A DNA stretch of 64,000 bases, taken from assembly GCF_008086045.1 (NCBI RefSeq), contig NZ_VSEY01000031.1, positions 104,510-168,509 on the forward strand. The letters run 5' to 3'. Shown piece by piece: positions 33,424-41,971 of this stretch; position 1 is the first letter of the stretch, and each line of letters opens with the position of its first letter. The notes beneath the pieces are model-generated. The model did not search any database. It saw nothing but the letters and a program-made list of their open reading frames with translations, and was not told where the DNA came from. Made by a program: the position numbers and the translations under genes. This DNA comes from Nonomuraea sp. PA05 (lineage in GTDB: Bacteria > Actinomycetota > Actinomycetes > Streptosporangiales > Streptosporangiaceae).

Positions 33424-34377
33424 ATGATCATGAAGAGCACGTCTCACACCTGGCGGCGCTGGACGGCGGCCGTGCTGGCGCTGCTGGTGGCCGCGGCGCT
33501 GTTCGGCGCCTACGGCTGGCAGCCGGCCGAGGAGGGCCGCGGCTTCCGCTCGCCGTACCTGGCGCAGGCCGGTTCCCGCTACGCCGACACCCGCCTCGCG
33601 CGTTTCCACTACGTGCGGGCGGGGTCCGGCAGCCCGGTGATCCTGCTGTCGCCCGGCGGCACCTCGGTCGTAGGCTGGAAGGAGCAGGTCGGCGTGCTGG
33701 CCGCCGACCACACCGTCTACGCGGTGGACCTGCCCGGCCAGGGCTACACCGAGCTGAAGGACCAGAGCTTCGCCTACGACCTGGACGCCATGGTCGCCGC
33801 CGTCGCCGGCTTCATGGACGCCGTCGGCGTGCGGCGGGCCGCCCTGGCGGGCAACTCCTGGAGCGGCGGCTGGGCGCTGGCCTTCGCCCAGCGCCACCCC
33901 GGCCGCGTCAGCAGGCTCGCCCTCCTGGACGCCACGGGCCTGGACGAGCCGGGCACCTGGATGTGGGAGGCCCTGAAGGTCCCCGTGGTCGGGGAGCTGG
34001 CCGTCAAGCTCTCCACGGGCAAGTCCACCGTGCGCGGGCTGGTCGAGGGCATGATGGTCAACAAGGGGCGCATCACCGGCGAGCTGGTGGACGAGTGGTG
34101 GGCGCCGCTGACCTTCCACGACAACATCCGCGCCACCTACCTGCTGGAACGCCGCCTGGACTGGGCGCGGACCGAACGCGCCCTGCCCGCCACCAGGACG
34201 CCCGCTCTGGTGTTGTGGGGCGCGCAGGACACCGTTCAGCCCGTCGAGCGCGCCCACCGCTTCGCCGGGCTGCTGCCGGACGCCCGGCTCCAGATCCTGG
34301 ACGGCTGCGGCCACCTGCCCCAGCTCGACTGCCCAGAAGCGGTCAACCGCCACCTCCTGGCGTTCTTCGCCGCCTAG
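33424..34377 (+). CDS. Membrane-anchored or secreted alpha/beta hydrolase
   Basis: 317 residues. An N-terminal hydrophobic segment (WTAAVLALLVAAALFGAYGW) acts as signal anchor. The fold is an alpha/beta hydrolase: oxyanion-loop SPGGTSVVGW, nucleophile elbow AGNSWSGGWALAFA with Ser in G-N-S-W-S, acid in LVLWGAQDTVQ and catalytic His in LDGCGHLPQLD. It should hydrolyse an ester, lactone or similar outside the membrane. ATG 33424 or 33430 both fit the AAGGATG context. Its end overlaps the convergent beta-propeller gene by 4 bp. Confidence 0.85.
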   Translation: MIMKSTSHTWRRWTAAVLALLVAAALFGAYGWQPAEEGRGFRSPYLAQAGSRYADTRLARFHYVRAGSGSPVILLSPGGTSVVGWKEQVGVLAADHTVYAVDLPGQGYTELKDQSFAYDLDAMVAAVAGFMDAVGVRRAALAGNSWSGGWALAFAQRHPGRVSRLALLDATGLDEPGTWMWEALKVPVVGELAVKLSTGKSTVRGLVEGMMVNKGRITGELVDEWWAPLTFHDNIRATYLLERRLDWARTERALPATRTPALVLWGAQDTVQPVERAHRFAGLLPDARLQILDGCGHLPQLDCPEAVNRHLLAFFAA

Positions 34378-35555
34378 CGCGGACCGATCCCGCCGAAGGT
34401 GACGGATTGGAACAGCGGCCGCATCCCGCCGGTCTTGATCGGGCCGTGGATCAGCTTGAGGTCGCCGTCCGGCTCCACGGCGAACGTGAGGAGCTCCGAA
34501 CGCAGCGTGCTGACGTAGGCCCGCTGCCCGTCGGGGCTCAGCGCGATGCCGACCGGGCCGCGTCCCGCCTCGAACGGGGCGCTGGGGACGGGCTTCAGCG
34601 AGCCGTCGTCGTGCTTGATGGTGAAGCCCCAGACCTTGGTGGCGGCCTCAGGGTCGTCGTTCAGTGCGCCGCTGGTGACGTACAGGTGCTCGCCGTCGGG
34701 CGCGACGGCGGTGCTGGAGGGCACGTCGGGCGCGGTGTACGGCGAGCCGGGGACGGCCTTGAGCGAGCCGTCGGCGCCGATCGCGAAGCCGAAGAGCTGG
34801 CGGGGTGACACGCTGGTCAGCGACTCGCAGGCGACGTAGAGGTAACGCCCGTCGGGGGTGACCGACAGGCCCTGCCCGCCGCGCTCGATCGGTTCCGGCT
34901 TGCCGAGCCTGCTCAGCTTGCCCCCCGGGCCTACCTCGAAGACGACGACGAAGCCGGGCGGCCCGGTGTCCGGGATGACGGCCGGGCGGCCGTGGCTGAC
35001 GAACAGGAAGCGGCCGTCGGGGGTCATGGCGAGGCCGCGCGGGCTGTTCTCGCCGGTGGAGACGGGTTCGCCCAGCTCGGACAGGCGGCCGTCCACGCCG
35101 ACGGAGAACGCCGACACGGTGCCGTCCTCGGTGTTGGCGGTGTAGAAATTTTTGCCCGAGGGAGCGATGACGCTGCCGAACGGGAAGTCGCCCGTCCCCA
35201 CCGGAGGCGCGAGCACCGTGAGCCTGCCGTCGTCGCCCACCCGGTACTGGTGGACGCTGTCGTCGCGCGCCGTCGCGACGTAGGCGGTGCGGCCGTCGGC
35301 GGAGAGCTGGAGCTGCCGCGGCTGATCCCCCGTGTCGATGAGCGGCTTCTCCAGCGCCGGTTTTCCCGACAGGTCCAGCCTGAACAGCGAGATGTTGTTG
35401 GAGTCGCCGTTGGTGACGTAGAGCGTGCCGCCGCCGGCGGCGGCTCCGGCCGGCGCGCCGGCGAGCAGCACGCTCGCGGTCAGTACGGCGAGCGCGGCCA
35501 GAGCCGGGCGGGATCCGGGCGTGGCGGGCCGGCGCGGGGAACGGGTCGATCGCAT
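34374..35555 (-). CDS. Secreted seven-bladed beta-propeller (lactonase/YVTN-like)
   Basis: 393 residues. Signal peptide near residues 20-45 (ALAALAVLTASVLLAGAPAG). Repeats of the form LSADGRTAYVAT, MTPDGRFLFVSH, VTPDGRYLYVAC, VAPDGEHLYVTS and LSPDGQRAYVST at about 45-55-residue spacing indicate a propeller of the 6-phosphogluconolactonase/YVTN type. Secreted members are often binding or surface proteins rather than enzymes. The ATG at 35555 is chosen because GGGAG lies at the right distance. Confidence 0.85.
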   Translation of the reverse strand: MRSTRSPRRPATPGSRPALAALAVLTASVLLAGAPAGAAAGGGTLYVTNGDSNNISLFRLDLSGKPALEKPLIDTGDQPRQLQLSADGRTAYVATARDDSVHQYRVGDDGRLTVLAPPVGTGDFPFGSVIAPSGKNFYTANTEDGTVSAFSVGVDGRLSELGEPVSTGENSPRGLAMTPDGRFLFVSHGRPAVIPDTGPPGFVVVFEVGPGGKLSRLGKPEPIERGGQGLSVTPDGRYLYVACESLTSVSPRQLFGFAIGADGSLKAVPGSPYTAPDVPSSTAVAPDGEHLYVTSGALNDDPEAATKVWGFTIKHDDGSLKPVPSAPFEAGRGPVGIALSPDGQRAYVSTLRSELLTFAVEPDGDLKLIHGPIKTGGMRPLFQSVTFGGIGPR

Positions 35556-35645
35556 GATGTCTCCCATCAGGGGTTGTCCGCAGGCCGGTAGTCGAACACG
35601 CCGCGTCTTCAGGGCCGTTTCAGTACGGCTTCACCCCGCCGCCGC

Positions 35646-38270
35646 TCAGTTCCGCCGCAGCGTGTACGTCTTCGTCTCGCCGGGAACGAACGGGTTCTGG
35701 GAACGCACCTCCAGGCTGTCGCCGTCCGCGCTGAGCGTGAACGTGGCCGCGCCCCACTTGAAGTCGCAGTTCTGGCCGCCGGAGCCGTGCACCCAGCGGG
35801 TCTCGCCCTCGTAGACAGGCCCGTTCCCGGACAGGTGCACCTCCGCGCCGCCGTGGGGAAAGGTGCAGCCGCTGTTGGGCTCCACATGGTCGGGTCCGGA
35901 CCTGGTGGCTTCGTAGGAGCCGCCGCCCACGTCCTGGAAGTCCAGGTATCCGCCCCAGCCGCCGGACAGGTCGGGGGGCGGCTTGGGGGTGACGGTCAGC
36001 TCGGTGTCGTCGGAGCGGTCGGCGGCCCGGCCCGTGACGGTCAGGCGGTACGTGTCCGGTCGGGCGGGCGCGTGGCCGCGCAGCGTCACGTGGCCGTTCC
36101 CGCCCGCGGTGGCCGTGGCGACGAGGGTGTCGCCGAGCGTCAGGCGGACGGTCTCGCCCGCTTCGAAGCCCGTGGCGGTCACCTCCAGCGCCGCCTCGGC
36201 CTGCACCGACGACGGGACGCTGGTGAGCCTGATCAGGGGTGCGGGGCGCTCCCGGACGGTGAGCGTTGCCTCGGCGCGCCGTTCGGGGGTCTTGCCCTGG
36301 GCGGCGATCGTGTAGGCGCCGGCCGCCTGGACGGTGGCGTCGGGCAGCACCGCGGCGCCCCTCGCGTCGGCGGTTCGGGTGCCGAGGTCGCCGCTGCTGC
36401 CCTGCCCCTTCCAGGAGAACGTGATCTGTTCGCCGGGGTCGAAGCCGGTGGCGCGGGCGTCGGTCGAGCCTCCGCTCTCGATGGCGGGGTTGGAGAGGGT
36501 GAGGTGGGGGGTGGGGCGTGGCGTGTCGCGGTTGCGATCCCGTGGTGTGTTCTCCTCCGTGTCGGGCGAGGGCCTGCGGGAGGTGTCCGGCCCGGGGTCC
36601 GGCGGGGTGCGGCGGATGGGGCCGGGACCGGTGTCGGGCGAGGGCCGGTCGCCGGACTCGACCGGCGGATCGACAATCCCGAGCGGCGGATCGACGGTCC
36701 CGAGCGGCGGGCGGGCGTTGCCGGAGGTCCGCGGTCCTGCCGCGATCGGGGTGATGACCGTCGCGGGCTGCTCCGCCGCGCTGGGCCTGGCCAGGTGCAC
36801 GCCGATGGCGGTGGCCGCCGTCACCACCACGGTGGTGGTCACCGCGATCGCCAGCGTCGGCACGCTGAAGACGGATCCGCCCTTGCCGAGGAACGCCAGC
36901 GCCCCCGCCGCGCCCAGCCCGCCCCCGCCGAGGCCCAGGAGCAGGCCGAGGGCGCGCTCGCGTACCTTCTTCTCGCTCTCGAAGTAGGCCACGTCGTCGG
37001 CCGCGCCCGCGTTCGTCGCCGCCGTCAGGCCGAAGGCGAGCGTCCGGCCCCAGGCGCCCCAGCGCAGGGAGCGGCCGAGCAGCGGCGCGGCGGCCCTGGC
37101 CAGGGTCCTGGCGGGGTCGTGCGCCTCCTCCTGCACCGCCGCCCGCAGCACGGCGACGATGACGGCGGCGCTCGCCGCCACCTCGGCGCGCGTGGCGGAC
37201 CTGACCCAGGCGGTGCGCCGGGTGGCGTAACCGGCCGCGTCCCGCCTGCCGCGCCGGATCGGCGCTTCGCCCGCCAGCAGGTGGCCGGGGCCCGCGGGCT
37301 CGGCCAGGCGCAGCCGCCGCAGTTCGGTGAGCGCGGCGTCGGCGTCGTCCGGGGACGGGAGGGCGGCCAGCGCGGCGAGCACCGGCGCGGAGACCGGCAC
37401 GCCGGGCAGCGCGGCCAGCGCGCGGGCCGCCGCGGACCTGTCGCCGTCCAGGGACGCGACCAGGGCGCGGGCGGCGGTGCCCGGGTCGGCCGCGACGGGC
37501 AGGACGCCGTTGGTGCGCATGAGGGCGGCGGCCTGGAGGAGCGTCCTCGGATGCCCGTTCGCGGCCCGGCACAGCTCCCGGATGGCGGCCCTCTCCTCCC
37601 CGCTCAGGACTCCGGCCCGGTCCGCGACCACCTCGGTGGTGGTCAGGGTGACGGCGTCGGCCTCCGTCAGCCCGCCCAGCGGCAGGACGTGCCCCTCCGC
37701 ACCCAGCAGCCGCTGCGTCGAGCCGAGCAGCAGCCCGGCCCCGGGAGTGGCGTCGAGCAGCCGCTCCAGCGACTCCGCCGTCCCCTCGTACCCGTCGATC
37801 ACGACGAGCGCCCGCACCTTCCCCATGAGCTGCCGCAACCGCTTGGGCGGCGGCAGATATCCGGGGCTGTCGTAGCACGCCTCGAACAGTTCCTGGACGA
37901 TGTCCTCGGTCTCCAGCCCGGCCCCCGACAGGTACACGACGTCCTCACCGGCGTCCGCCGCCTCGCGGGCGACCCTGCTCAGCACGGCCGACTTCCCGAT
38001 CCCCGGCGGCCCGTGGACCAGCACGGGCGCGCTGCGCTCGGCGAGCCAGCCGCGAACGCGCGCCAGGTCGCGATCGCGCCCGATCAGGCTCCCCGCGCTC
38101 TCCGGCAGGAAGCGCGGGTCGGGACGCTCCCGCTTGCGCACCGGCACAGGGCCGCCCTCGCGTTCGGTGACGATCGTCCGTCCGTCGGTGTAATGGACGA
38201 TGTTGTTGTCACCGACGAGTACGGTTCCGTTATTGTCACCGTTGATGTCTATCTGGACGGCCTCTGACAC
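35646..38270 (-). CDS. Membrane-anchored STAND NTPase with N-terminal amyloid-like motif and extracytoplasmic Ig-like region
   Basis: 874 residues from GTG 38270 (GGAGG ribosome binding site). Residues 7-24 (DINGDNNGTVLVGDNN) repeat almost exactly the C-terminal motif of the upstream partner. A STAND/NB-ARC-type NTPase follows: Walker A VHGPPGIGKSAVL near 86-98, Walker B ALVVIDGYEG near 160, GHPRTLLQAAALMR helical region. Hydrophobic stretches lie at about 438-459 and 470-492 (LAIAVTTTVVVTAATAIGVH), then a Pro/Asp-rich linker, two Ig/IPT-like domains (HLTLSNPAIESGGS; RLTSVPSSVQAE) and a C-terminal beta domain (770-874). This suggests an NTP-driven signalling protein whose sensor faces outside. 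It overlaps its partner gene by 22 bases. The usual C-terminal WD40/TPR sensor of such proteins is absent. Confidence 0.75.
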   Translation of the reverse strand: MSEAVQIDINGDNNGTVLVGDNNIVHYTDGRTIVTEREGGPVPVRKRERPDPRFLPESAGSLIGRDRDLARVRGWLAERSAPVLVHGPPGIGKSAVLSRVAREAADAGEDVVYLSGAGLETEDIVQELFEACYDSPGYLPPPKRLRQLMGKVRALVVIDGYEGTAESLERLLDATPGAGLLLGSTQRLLGAEGHVLPLGGLTEADAVTLTTTEVVADRAGVLSGEERAAIRELCRAANGHPRTLLQAAALMRTNGVLPVAADPGTAARALVASLDGDRSAAARALAALPGVPVSAPVLAALAALPSPDDADAALTELRRLRLAEPAGPGHLLAGEAPIRRGRRDAAGYATRRTAWVRSATRAEVAASAAVIVAVLRAAVQEEAHDPARTLARAAAPLLGRSLRWGAWGRTLAFGLTAATNAGAADDVAYFESEKKVRERALGLLLGLGGGGLGAAGALAFLGKGGSVFSVPTLAIAVTTTVVVTAATAIGVHLARPSAAEQPATVITPIAAGPRTSGNARPPLGTVDPPLGIVDPPVESGDRPSPDTGPGPIRRTPPDPGPDTSRRPSPDTEENTPRDRNRDTPRPTPHLTLSNPAIESGGSTDARATGFDPGEQITFSWKGQGSSGDLGTRTADARGAAVLPDATVQAAGAYTIAAQGKTPERRAEATLTVRERPAPLIRLTSVPSSVQAEAALEVTATGFEAGETVRLTLGDTLVATATAGGNGHVTLRGHAPARPDTYRLTVTGRAADRSDDTELTVTPKPPPDLSGGWGGYLDFQDVGGGSYEATRSGPDHVEPNSGCTFPHGGAEVHLSGNGPVYEGETRWVHGSGGQNCDFKWGAATFTLSADGDSLEVRSQNPFVPGETKTYTLRRN

Positions 38271-38674
38271 GTTTCCTCCCATTCCCCTCGGTGGATGCGG
38301 GCGACGTTGTGATCGCCGATGATCAGGTTGCCGTTGTTGTGTCCGTCGATGCGCACGTTCGTCCCGCCCGTGGCGGCGGCCCGCAGCTCACGAAGCAGGC
38401 CCTCGATCTCGCCCGCGCATTCCGGCTGCCTCGTCAGCAGCTCGGCGATCCGCCCCTGCCAGTGGCCCGCCAGCACGTACGCGGGGATCTCGCTGCCACG
38501 CAACGCCTGGCCGGATCGTTCCAAAGCGGCCTCCTCCACCGGCACACGCTCCGCGTCGCCGCCGCTCATGATCCGGGCGATCCGGGCCCGCGCGCTCGCC
38601 CAGCCGTCCGAGACCATGGCCTGTACGAGGGCGTGTCCCGTCGCCCCGGCAAGGGTCAGTAATTCCAAATCCAT
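38249..38674 (-). CDS. Small helical effector candidate ending in the amyloid-like motif
   Basis: 141 residues from ATG 38674 (AAAGGGAGA ribosome binding site). Residues 1-100 are helical and begin with the hydrophobic LELLTLAGATGHALVQAMVS then DGWASARARIARIM, resembling the N-terminal domain of actinobacterial proteins annotated as RIP-homotypic-interaction-motif containing and the Bell-type effectors described with bacterial amyloid signalling motifs. Residues 108-123 read VRIDGHNNGNLIIGDHN, matching the STAND protein's N-terminal motif (pattern I-[DN]-G-[HD]-N-N-G...G-D-[HN]-N). The likely role is a cell-death or membrane effector triggered by templated motif assembly from the NTPase; that is inference. 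An in-frame ATG at 38785 lacks a ribosome binding site. Confidence 0.7.
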   Translation of the reverse strand: MDLELLTLAGATGHALVQAMVSDGWASARARIARIMSGGDAERVPVEEAALERSGQALRGSEIPAYVLAGHWQGRIAELLTRQPECAGEIEGLLRELRAAATGGTNVRIDGHNNGNLIIGDHNVARIHRGEWEETCQRPSR

Positions 38675-38859
38675 CGCCGTCTCCCTTTTCAAGCGACTAA
38701 TAAACGACATTTCCGAAAAAGGGGGACGGGGGCGTTCTGTCCGTGCCCCTATAAGCCGGGCGGAAGCCCCGTCCCACTCCTTCATGCCGAAAATTCAACA
38801 CGCGTCCGGCGCCATGTGCGGCGCCCAAGAGGCACGCCGTACAGATCCGTACAGCCTGG

Positions 38860-38902
38860 TCGATCCACCGATCGGTGGATCGAGCCCAGCCGTCCGGACG
38901 GC
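38860..38902. promoter_or_regulatory. 24-bp perfect palindrome plus 14-bp palindrome in divergent gap
   Basis: The 318-bp gap between the effector gene and the ABC operon contains a perfect 24-bp palindrome at 38860-38883 (half-site TCGATCCACCGA) and a perfect 14-bp one at 38889-38902 (half-site GCCGTCC). Short direct repeats CCGTACAG precede them. They lie about 90-130 bp before the ABC ATG and are candidate operators, possibly for the response regulator of this operon. No other gene is seen in 38675-38992. Confidence 0.5.
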
Positions 38903-38992
38903 AGCCGATTTCCGTCCACCGGCCGATACCGGAGACGGCCCTGCTCGAAGCAGGGTTGAGGGGTAACGCATCCGGCTCGGAAGGGACCCCGC

Positions 38993-39919
38993 ATGCCACC
39001 CGTGATCGAGGTACGCAACCTCCGCAAACGCTACGACGACAAGATCGCGGTCGACGACGTCTCGCTCACCGTCCAGGAGGGCGAGATCTTCGGCATCCTC
39101 GGCCCGAACGGCGCGGGCAAGACGACGACCGTGGAGTGCGTCGAGGGCCTGCGCACCCCGGACCGCGGCGAGATCAGGGTGCTCGGGCTCGACCCCCTGC
39201 GCGACCGCGCCGAGCTGACCCGGCGGCTCGGCGTGCAGTTGCAGGCCGGCCACCTCCCCGATCGGCTCCAGGTCGGCGAGGCCCTGCGGCTCTACAGCTC
39301 CTTCTACCCCGAGCCCGCCGACTGGCGCGCGCTGCTGGACGGCCTCGGCCTGGCGGACAAGGCGAGAACCAGGTACGCCAAGTTGTCCGGCGGCCAGAAG
39401 CAGCGGCTGTCGATCGCGCTGGCGCTCGTCGGCAACCCGAAGGTGGCCATCCTGGACGAGCTGACCACCGGTCTCGACCCGCAGGCGCGGCGCGACACCT
39501 GGGACCTGATCGAGGGCGTGCGCTCGCGCGGCGTGACGATCGTGCTGGTCACCCACTTCATGGAGGAGGCCGAGCGGCTGTGCGACCGGCTGGCGCTGAT
39601 CGACGCCGGCCGCGTCGTCATGGTGGACACCCCGGCCGGCCTCACCGCGCGGGCGCGCATCGAGCAGCGCATCCAGTTCCGCCCGTCCAGGCCCGTCGAT
39701 GACGCGCTGCTGGCGAGCCTGCCGGACGTCTCCGGCGTGACCCGCCGCGGCGAGCTGGTCGTCGTCACCGGCAACGACAACGCGCTGAACGCCGTCACCG
39801 CCGTCCTGGCCCGCGACCAGATCGTGGCCGAACGGCTGCGCGTCGAGCAGGCGAGCCTCGAGGACGCGTTCGTCCAGCTCACCGGCGCCCACTCACAGAA
39901 CGGAACCCGTACCCCATGA
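38993..39919 (+). CDS. ABC exporter ATP-binding protein (DrrA-like)
   Basis: 308 residues. Walker A GPNGAGKTTTVECVEG near 37, ABC signature KLSGGQKQRLSIAL near 130, Walker B VAILDELTTGLDPQ near 150, switch His in VLVTHFMEEAERL. The C-terminal extension ending EASLEDAFVQLTG is typical of drug/lipid exporters of the DrrA/NodI type. It pairs with the ABC-2 permease, whose ATG overlaps its stop (ATGA). GGAAGGGA ribosome binding site. Probably exports a drug, antimicrobial peptide or lipid. Confidence 0.93.
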   Translation: MPPVIEVRNLRKRYDDKIAVDDVSLTVQEGEIFGILGPNGAGKTTTVECVEGLRTPDRGEIRVLGLDPLRDRAELTRRLGVQLQAGHLPDRLQVGEALRLYSSFYPEPADWRALLDGLGLADKARTRYAKLSGGQKQRLSIALALVGNPKVAILDELTTGLDPQARRDTWDLIEGVRSRGVTIVLVTHFMEEAERLCDRLALIDAGRVVMVDTPAGLTARARIEQRIQFRPSRPVDDALLASLPDVSGVTRRGELVVVTGNDNALNAVTAVLARDQIVAERLRVEQASLEDAFVQLTGAHSQNGTRTP

Positions 39920-40680
39920 CCACGCTGAACACCGCCCGGCACGGCTCCGCGACCTGGCGGCTCATCATGACCGAGTGCACGCTGAGCGTCCGCGACAAGG
40001 TCGGCCCCCTGTGGGGCATCGGCTTCCCGCTGATCCTGCTGATCATCCTGGGCAGCGTCCCCGATCTGCGGGAGCCCGTGGACGGCGGCGGCCTGACGTA
40101 CTTCGACCTCTACGTCCCCGTGCTGATCCTGTTCAACCTGGCGATCCTGGCCACGGCCGCGCTGCCGGTCACGCTCGCGGGTTACCGGGAGAGCGGCGTG
40201 CTGCGGCGCATGCGGACCACGCCGGTCGGCCCTGCCCGCGTGCTCGCCGCCCAGCTCGTGGCCAACTTCGCCGTCGCGGTCGTCGCGATGGTGCTGTTCC
40301 TGGCGGTGGCGCGGCTCGGCTTCGGCGTCGGACTGCCGCAGCACCTTGCCGGGTTCGTCCTCGCCTGGCTGCTCGCGGCGGCGGCGCTGCTCGCGATCGG
40401 CCTGCTGATCACCGCGCTCGCGCCCGGACGCGGCCCGGCCACGGCGATCGGCACGGTGCTGTTCTTCCCGATGATGTTCTTCGCCGGGCTCTGGATCCCG
40501 ATCTCGCAGATGCCGCCGCTGCTGCGGGACATCGCCCACTACACGCCGCTCGGCGCGGGCATGGGGGCCTTCCAGGACGCCTACCAGGGCGTCTTCCCCT
40601 CCGCCTGGCCGCTGCTGACGCTGGCGGCCTACGCGGTGGTGTGCTCGTGCGTCGCGGTCCGCTGGTTCCGCTGGGCATAG
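39916..40680 (+). CDS. ABC-2 type exporter permease
   Basis: 254 residues with six hydrophobic helices, for example IGFPLILLIILGSVPDLRE and the ABC-2 motif region FFPMMFFAGLWIPISQMPPL near the C-terminal third; between them YRESGVLRRMRTTPVGPARV, the coupling-helix region found in DrrB-like permeases. Start overlaps the ATPase stop. It forms the membrane channel of the exporter controlled by the adjoining two-component system. Confidence 0.92.
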   Translation: MTTLNTARHGSATWRLIMTECTLSVRDKVGPLWGIGFPLILLIILGSVPDLREPVDGGGLTYFDLYVPVLILFNLAILATAALPVTLAGYRESGVLRRMRTTPVGPARVLAAQLVANFAVAVVAMVLFLAVARLGFGVGLPQHLAGFVLAWLLAAAALLAIGLLITALAPGRGPATAIGTVLFFPMMFFAGLWIPISQMPPLLRDIAHYTPLGAGMGAFQDAYQGVFPSAWPLLTLAAYAVVCSCVAVRWFRWA

Positions 40681-40705
40681 AATCTCGCGAAAGGAGAGGG
40701 AAGCC

Positions 40706-41971
40706 TTGAGCAGGAAGACCGCGCAACAGCCGCCGTTCCTTCTGGTCGACGTGGTGCCGTACGCGCTGCTGGCGCTGCTCGTCGCCATCCTGCTGGTCGT
40801 CGAGGACCGGGTGGACGGCTCCCTGCTCATCGACCTCGGCCTGTGCGGGCTGGCCGCCGCGTGGATGCTCGGCATGTTCACCCTGCGTCCCGGCCGGCGG
40901 GACCGGCCGCGGATGATGGGGGTGTTCGTCGCGGGGCTGCTCGCCATCACCGCGGTGCTGGTGGCCCGCCAGCCCGCCTTCGGGCTCTTCACCCCTGCCG
41001 CATACATCTACTCCTTCACGGTGCTGCCCTGGCCGTGGCGGCTGCTGGGCGTGACCGGCGCGGCGGTCCTGGCCGGCACGGCGCAGGCTTCCGCCATCCC
41101 GGCGACGGACGCGTTCGGCCTGCTGATGCACCTGATCATCATCGGCTTCAACGTCGCCATGATGTGCGGCTGCGCCTGGGTGCTGCGGATCGCCGAGCGG
41201 GAGGAGGAGCGGCGCGAGCAGACCCTGGAGGAGCTGAGCCGGACGAACCGGCTGCTGGAGGCGACGCTCGCCGAGAACGCCGGCCTGCACGCCCAGTTGC
41301 TCGCCCAGGCCAGGGAGGCGGGGGTGCTCGACGAGCGCCAGCGGATGGCCCGCGAGATCCACGACACCCTGGCGCAGGGCCTGACCGGCATCATCGCGCA
41401 GCTCCAGGCGGCCGAGCAGTTGCACGAGGTCCCTGCGCAGTGGCGGCGGCCGTTCGACGCCGTCAAGAACGTGGCCAGGCAGACGCTGTCGGAGGCCCGG
41501 CGGTCGGTGGACGCGCTGCGGCCCGAGCCGCTGGACGGCGCGCACCTGAGCGACGCGCTCGCCGACGTCGCCGGCCGCTGGTCGAAGCTGCACGGGCTGC
41601 CCGTCCAGGTCACGACGACCGGCACGGTGCGGCCGATCGCGGCGGACGCGGAGTTCGCGCTGCTGCGCACGGCGCAGGAGGCGCTGGCCAACGTGGCCAA
41701 GCACGCCGGCGCCGCCAGGGTCGGGGTGACGCTGTCGTACCTGGAGCAGGAGGTGGCGCTGGACGTGCGCGACGACGGCAAGGGCTTCGACCCGGCCCGG
41801 CTCGACGCCACGGCGGAGCCGTCCCCCGGCGGCGGTTTCGGCCTGGCCATCATGCGGCAGCGCGTCGAAGCGCTGTCGGGAACCCTGCGGATCGAGTCCG
41901 AGCCCGGCGCCGGCACCGGGATCTCGGCGTGCCTTCCCCTCCCTCTCCTGCCGGCCGGGAGCCACCCATGA
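40706..41971 (+). CDS. NarL/DesK-type sensor histidine kinase
   Basis: 421 residues from TTG 40706 (AAAGGAGAGG ribosome binding site). Five or six membrane helices occupy residues 1-165, a coiled coil follows (REEERREQTLEELSRTNRLL), then the HisKA_3 dimerisation box with phospho-acceptor His (MAREIHDTLAQGLTGIIAQL near 218) and a HATPase domain (AQEALANVAKHAGAARVGVT; VRDDGKGFDP; GGGFGLAIMRQRVEAL). With few extracellular residues, it likely senses membrane stress or an exporter substrate in the bilayer, as LiaS/DesK kinases do. Overlaps the regulator gene (ATGA). Confidence 0.93.
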   Translation: MSRKTAQQPPFLLVDVVPYALLALLVAILLVVEDRVDGSLLIDLGLCGLAAAWMLGMFTLRPGRRDRPRMMGVFVAGLLAITAVLVARQPAFGLFTPAAYIYSFTVLPWPWRLLGVTGAAVLAGTAQASAIPATDAFGLLMHLIIIGFNVAMMCGCAWVLRIAEREEERREQTLEELSRTNRLLEATLAENAGLHAQLLAQAREAGVLDERQRMAREIHDTLAQGLTGIIAQLQAAEQLHEVPAQWRRPFDAVKNVARQTLSEARRSVDALRPEPLDGAHLSDALADVAGRWSKLHGLPVQVTTTGTVRPIAADAEFALLRTAQEALANVAKHAGAARVGVTLSYLEQEVALDVRDDGKGFDPARLDATAEPSPGGGFGLAIMRQRVEALSGTLRIESEPGAGTGISACLPLPLLPAGSHP

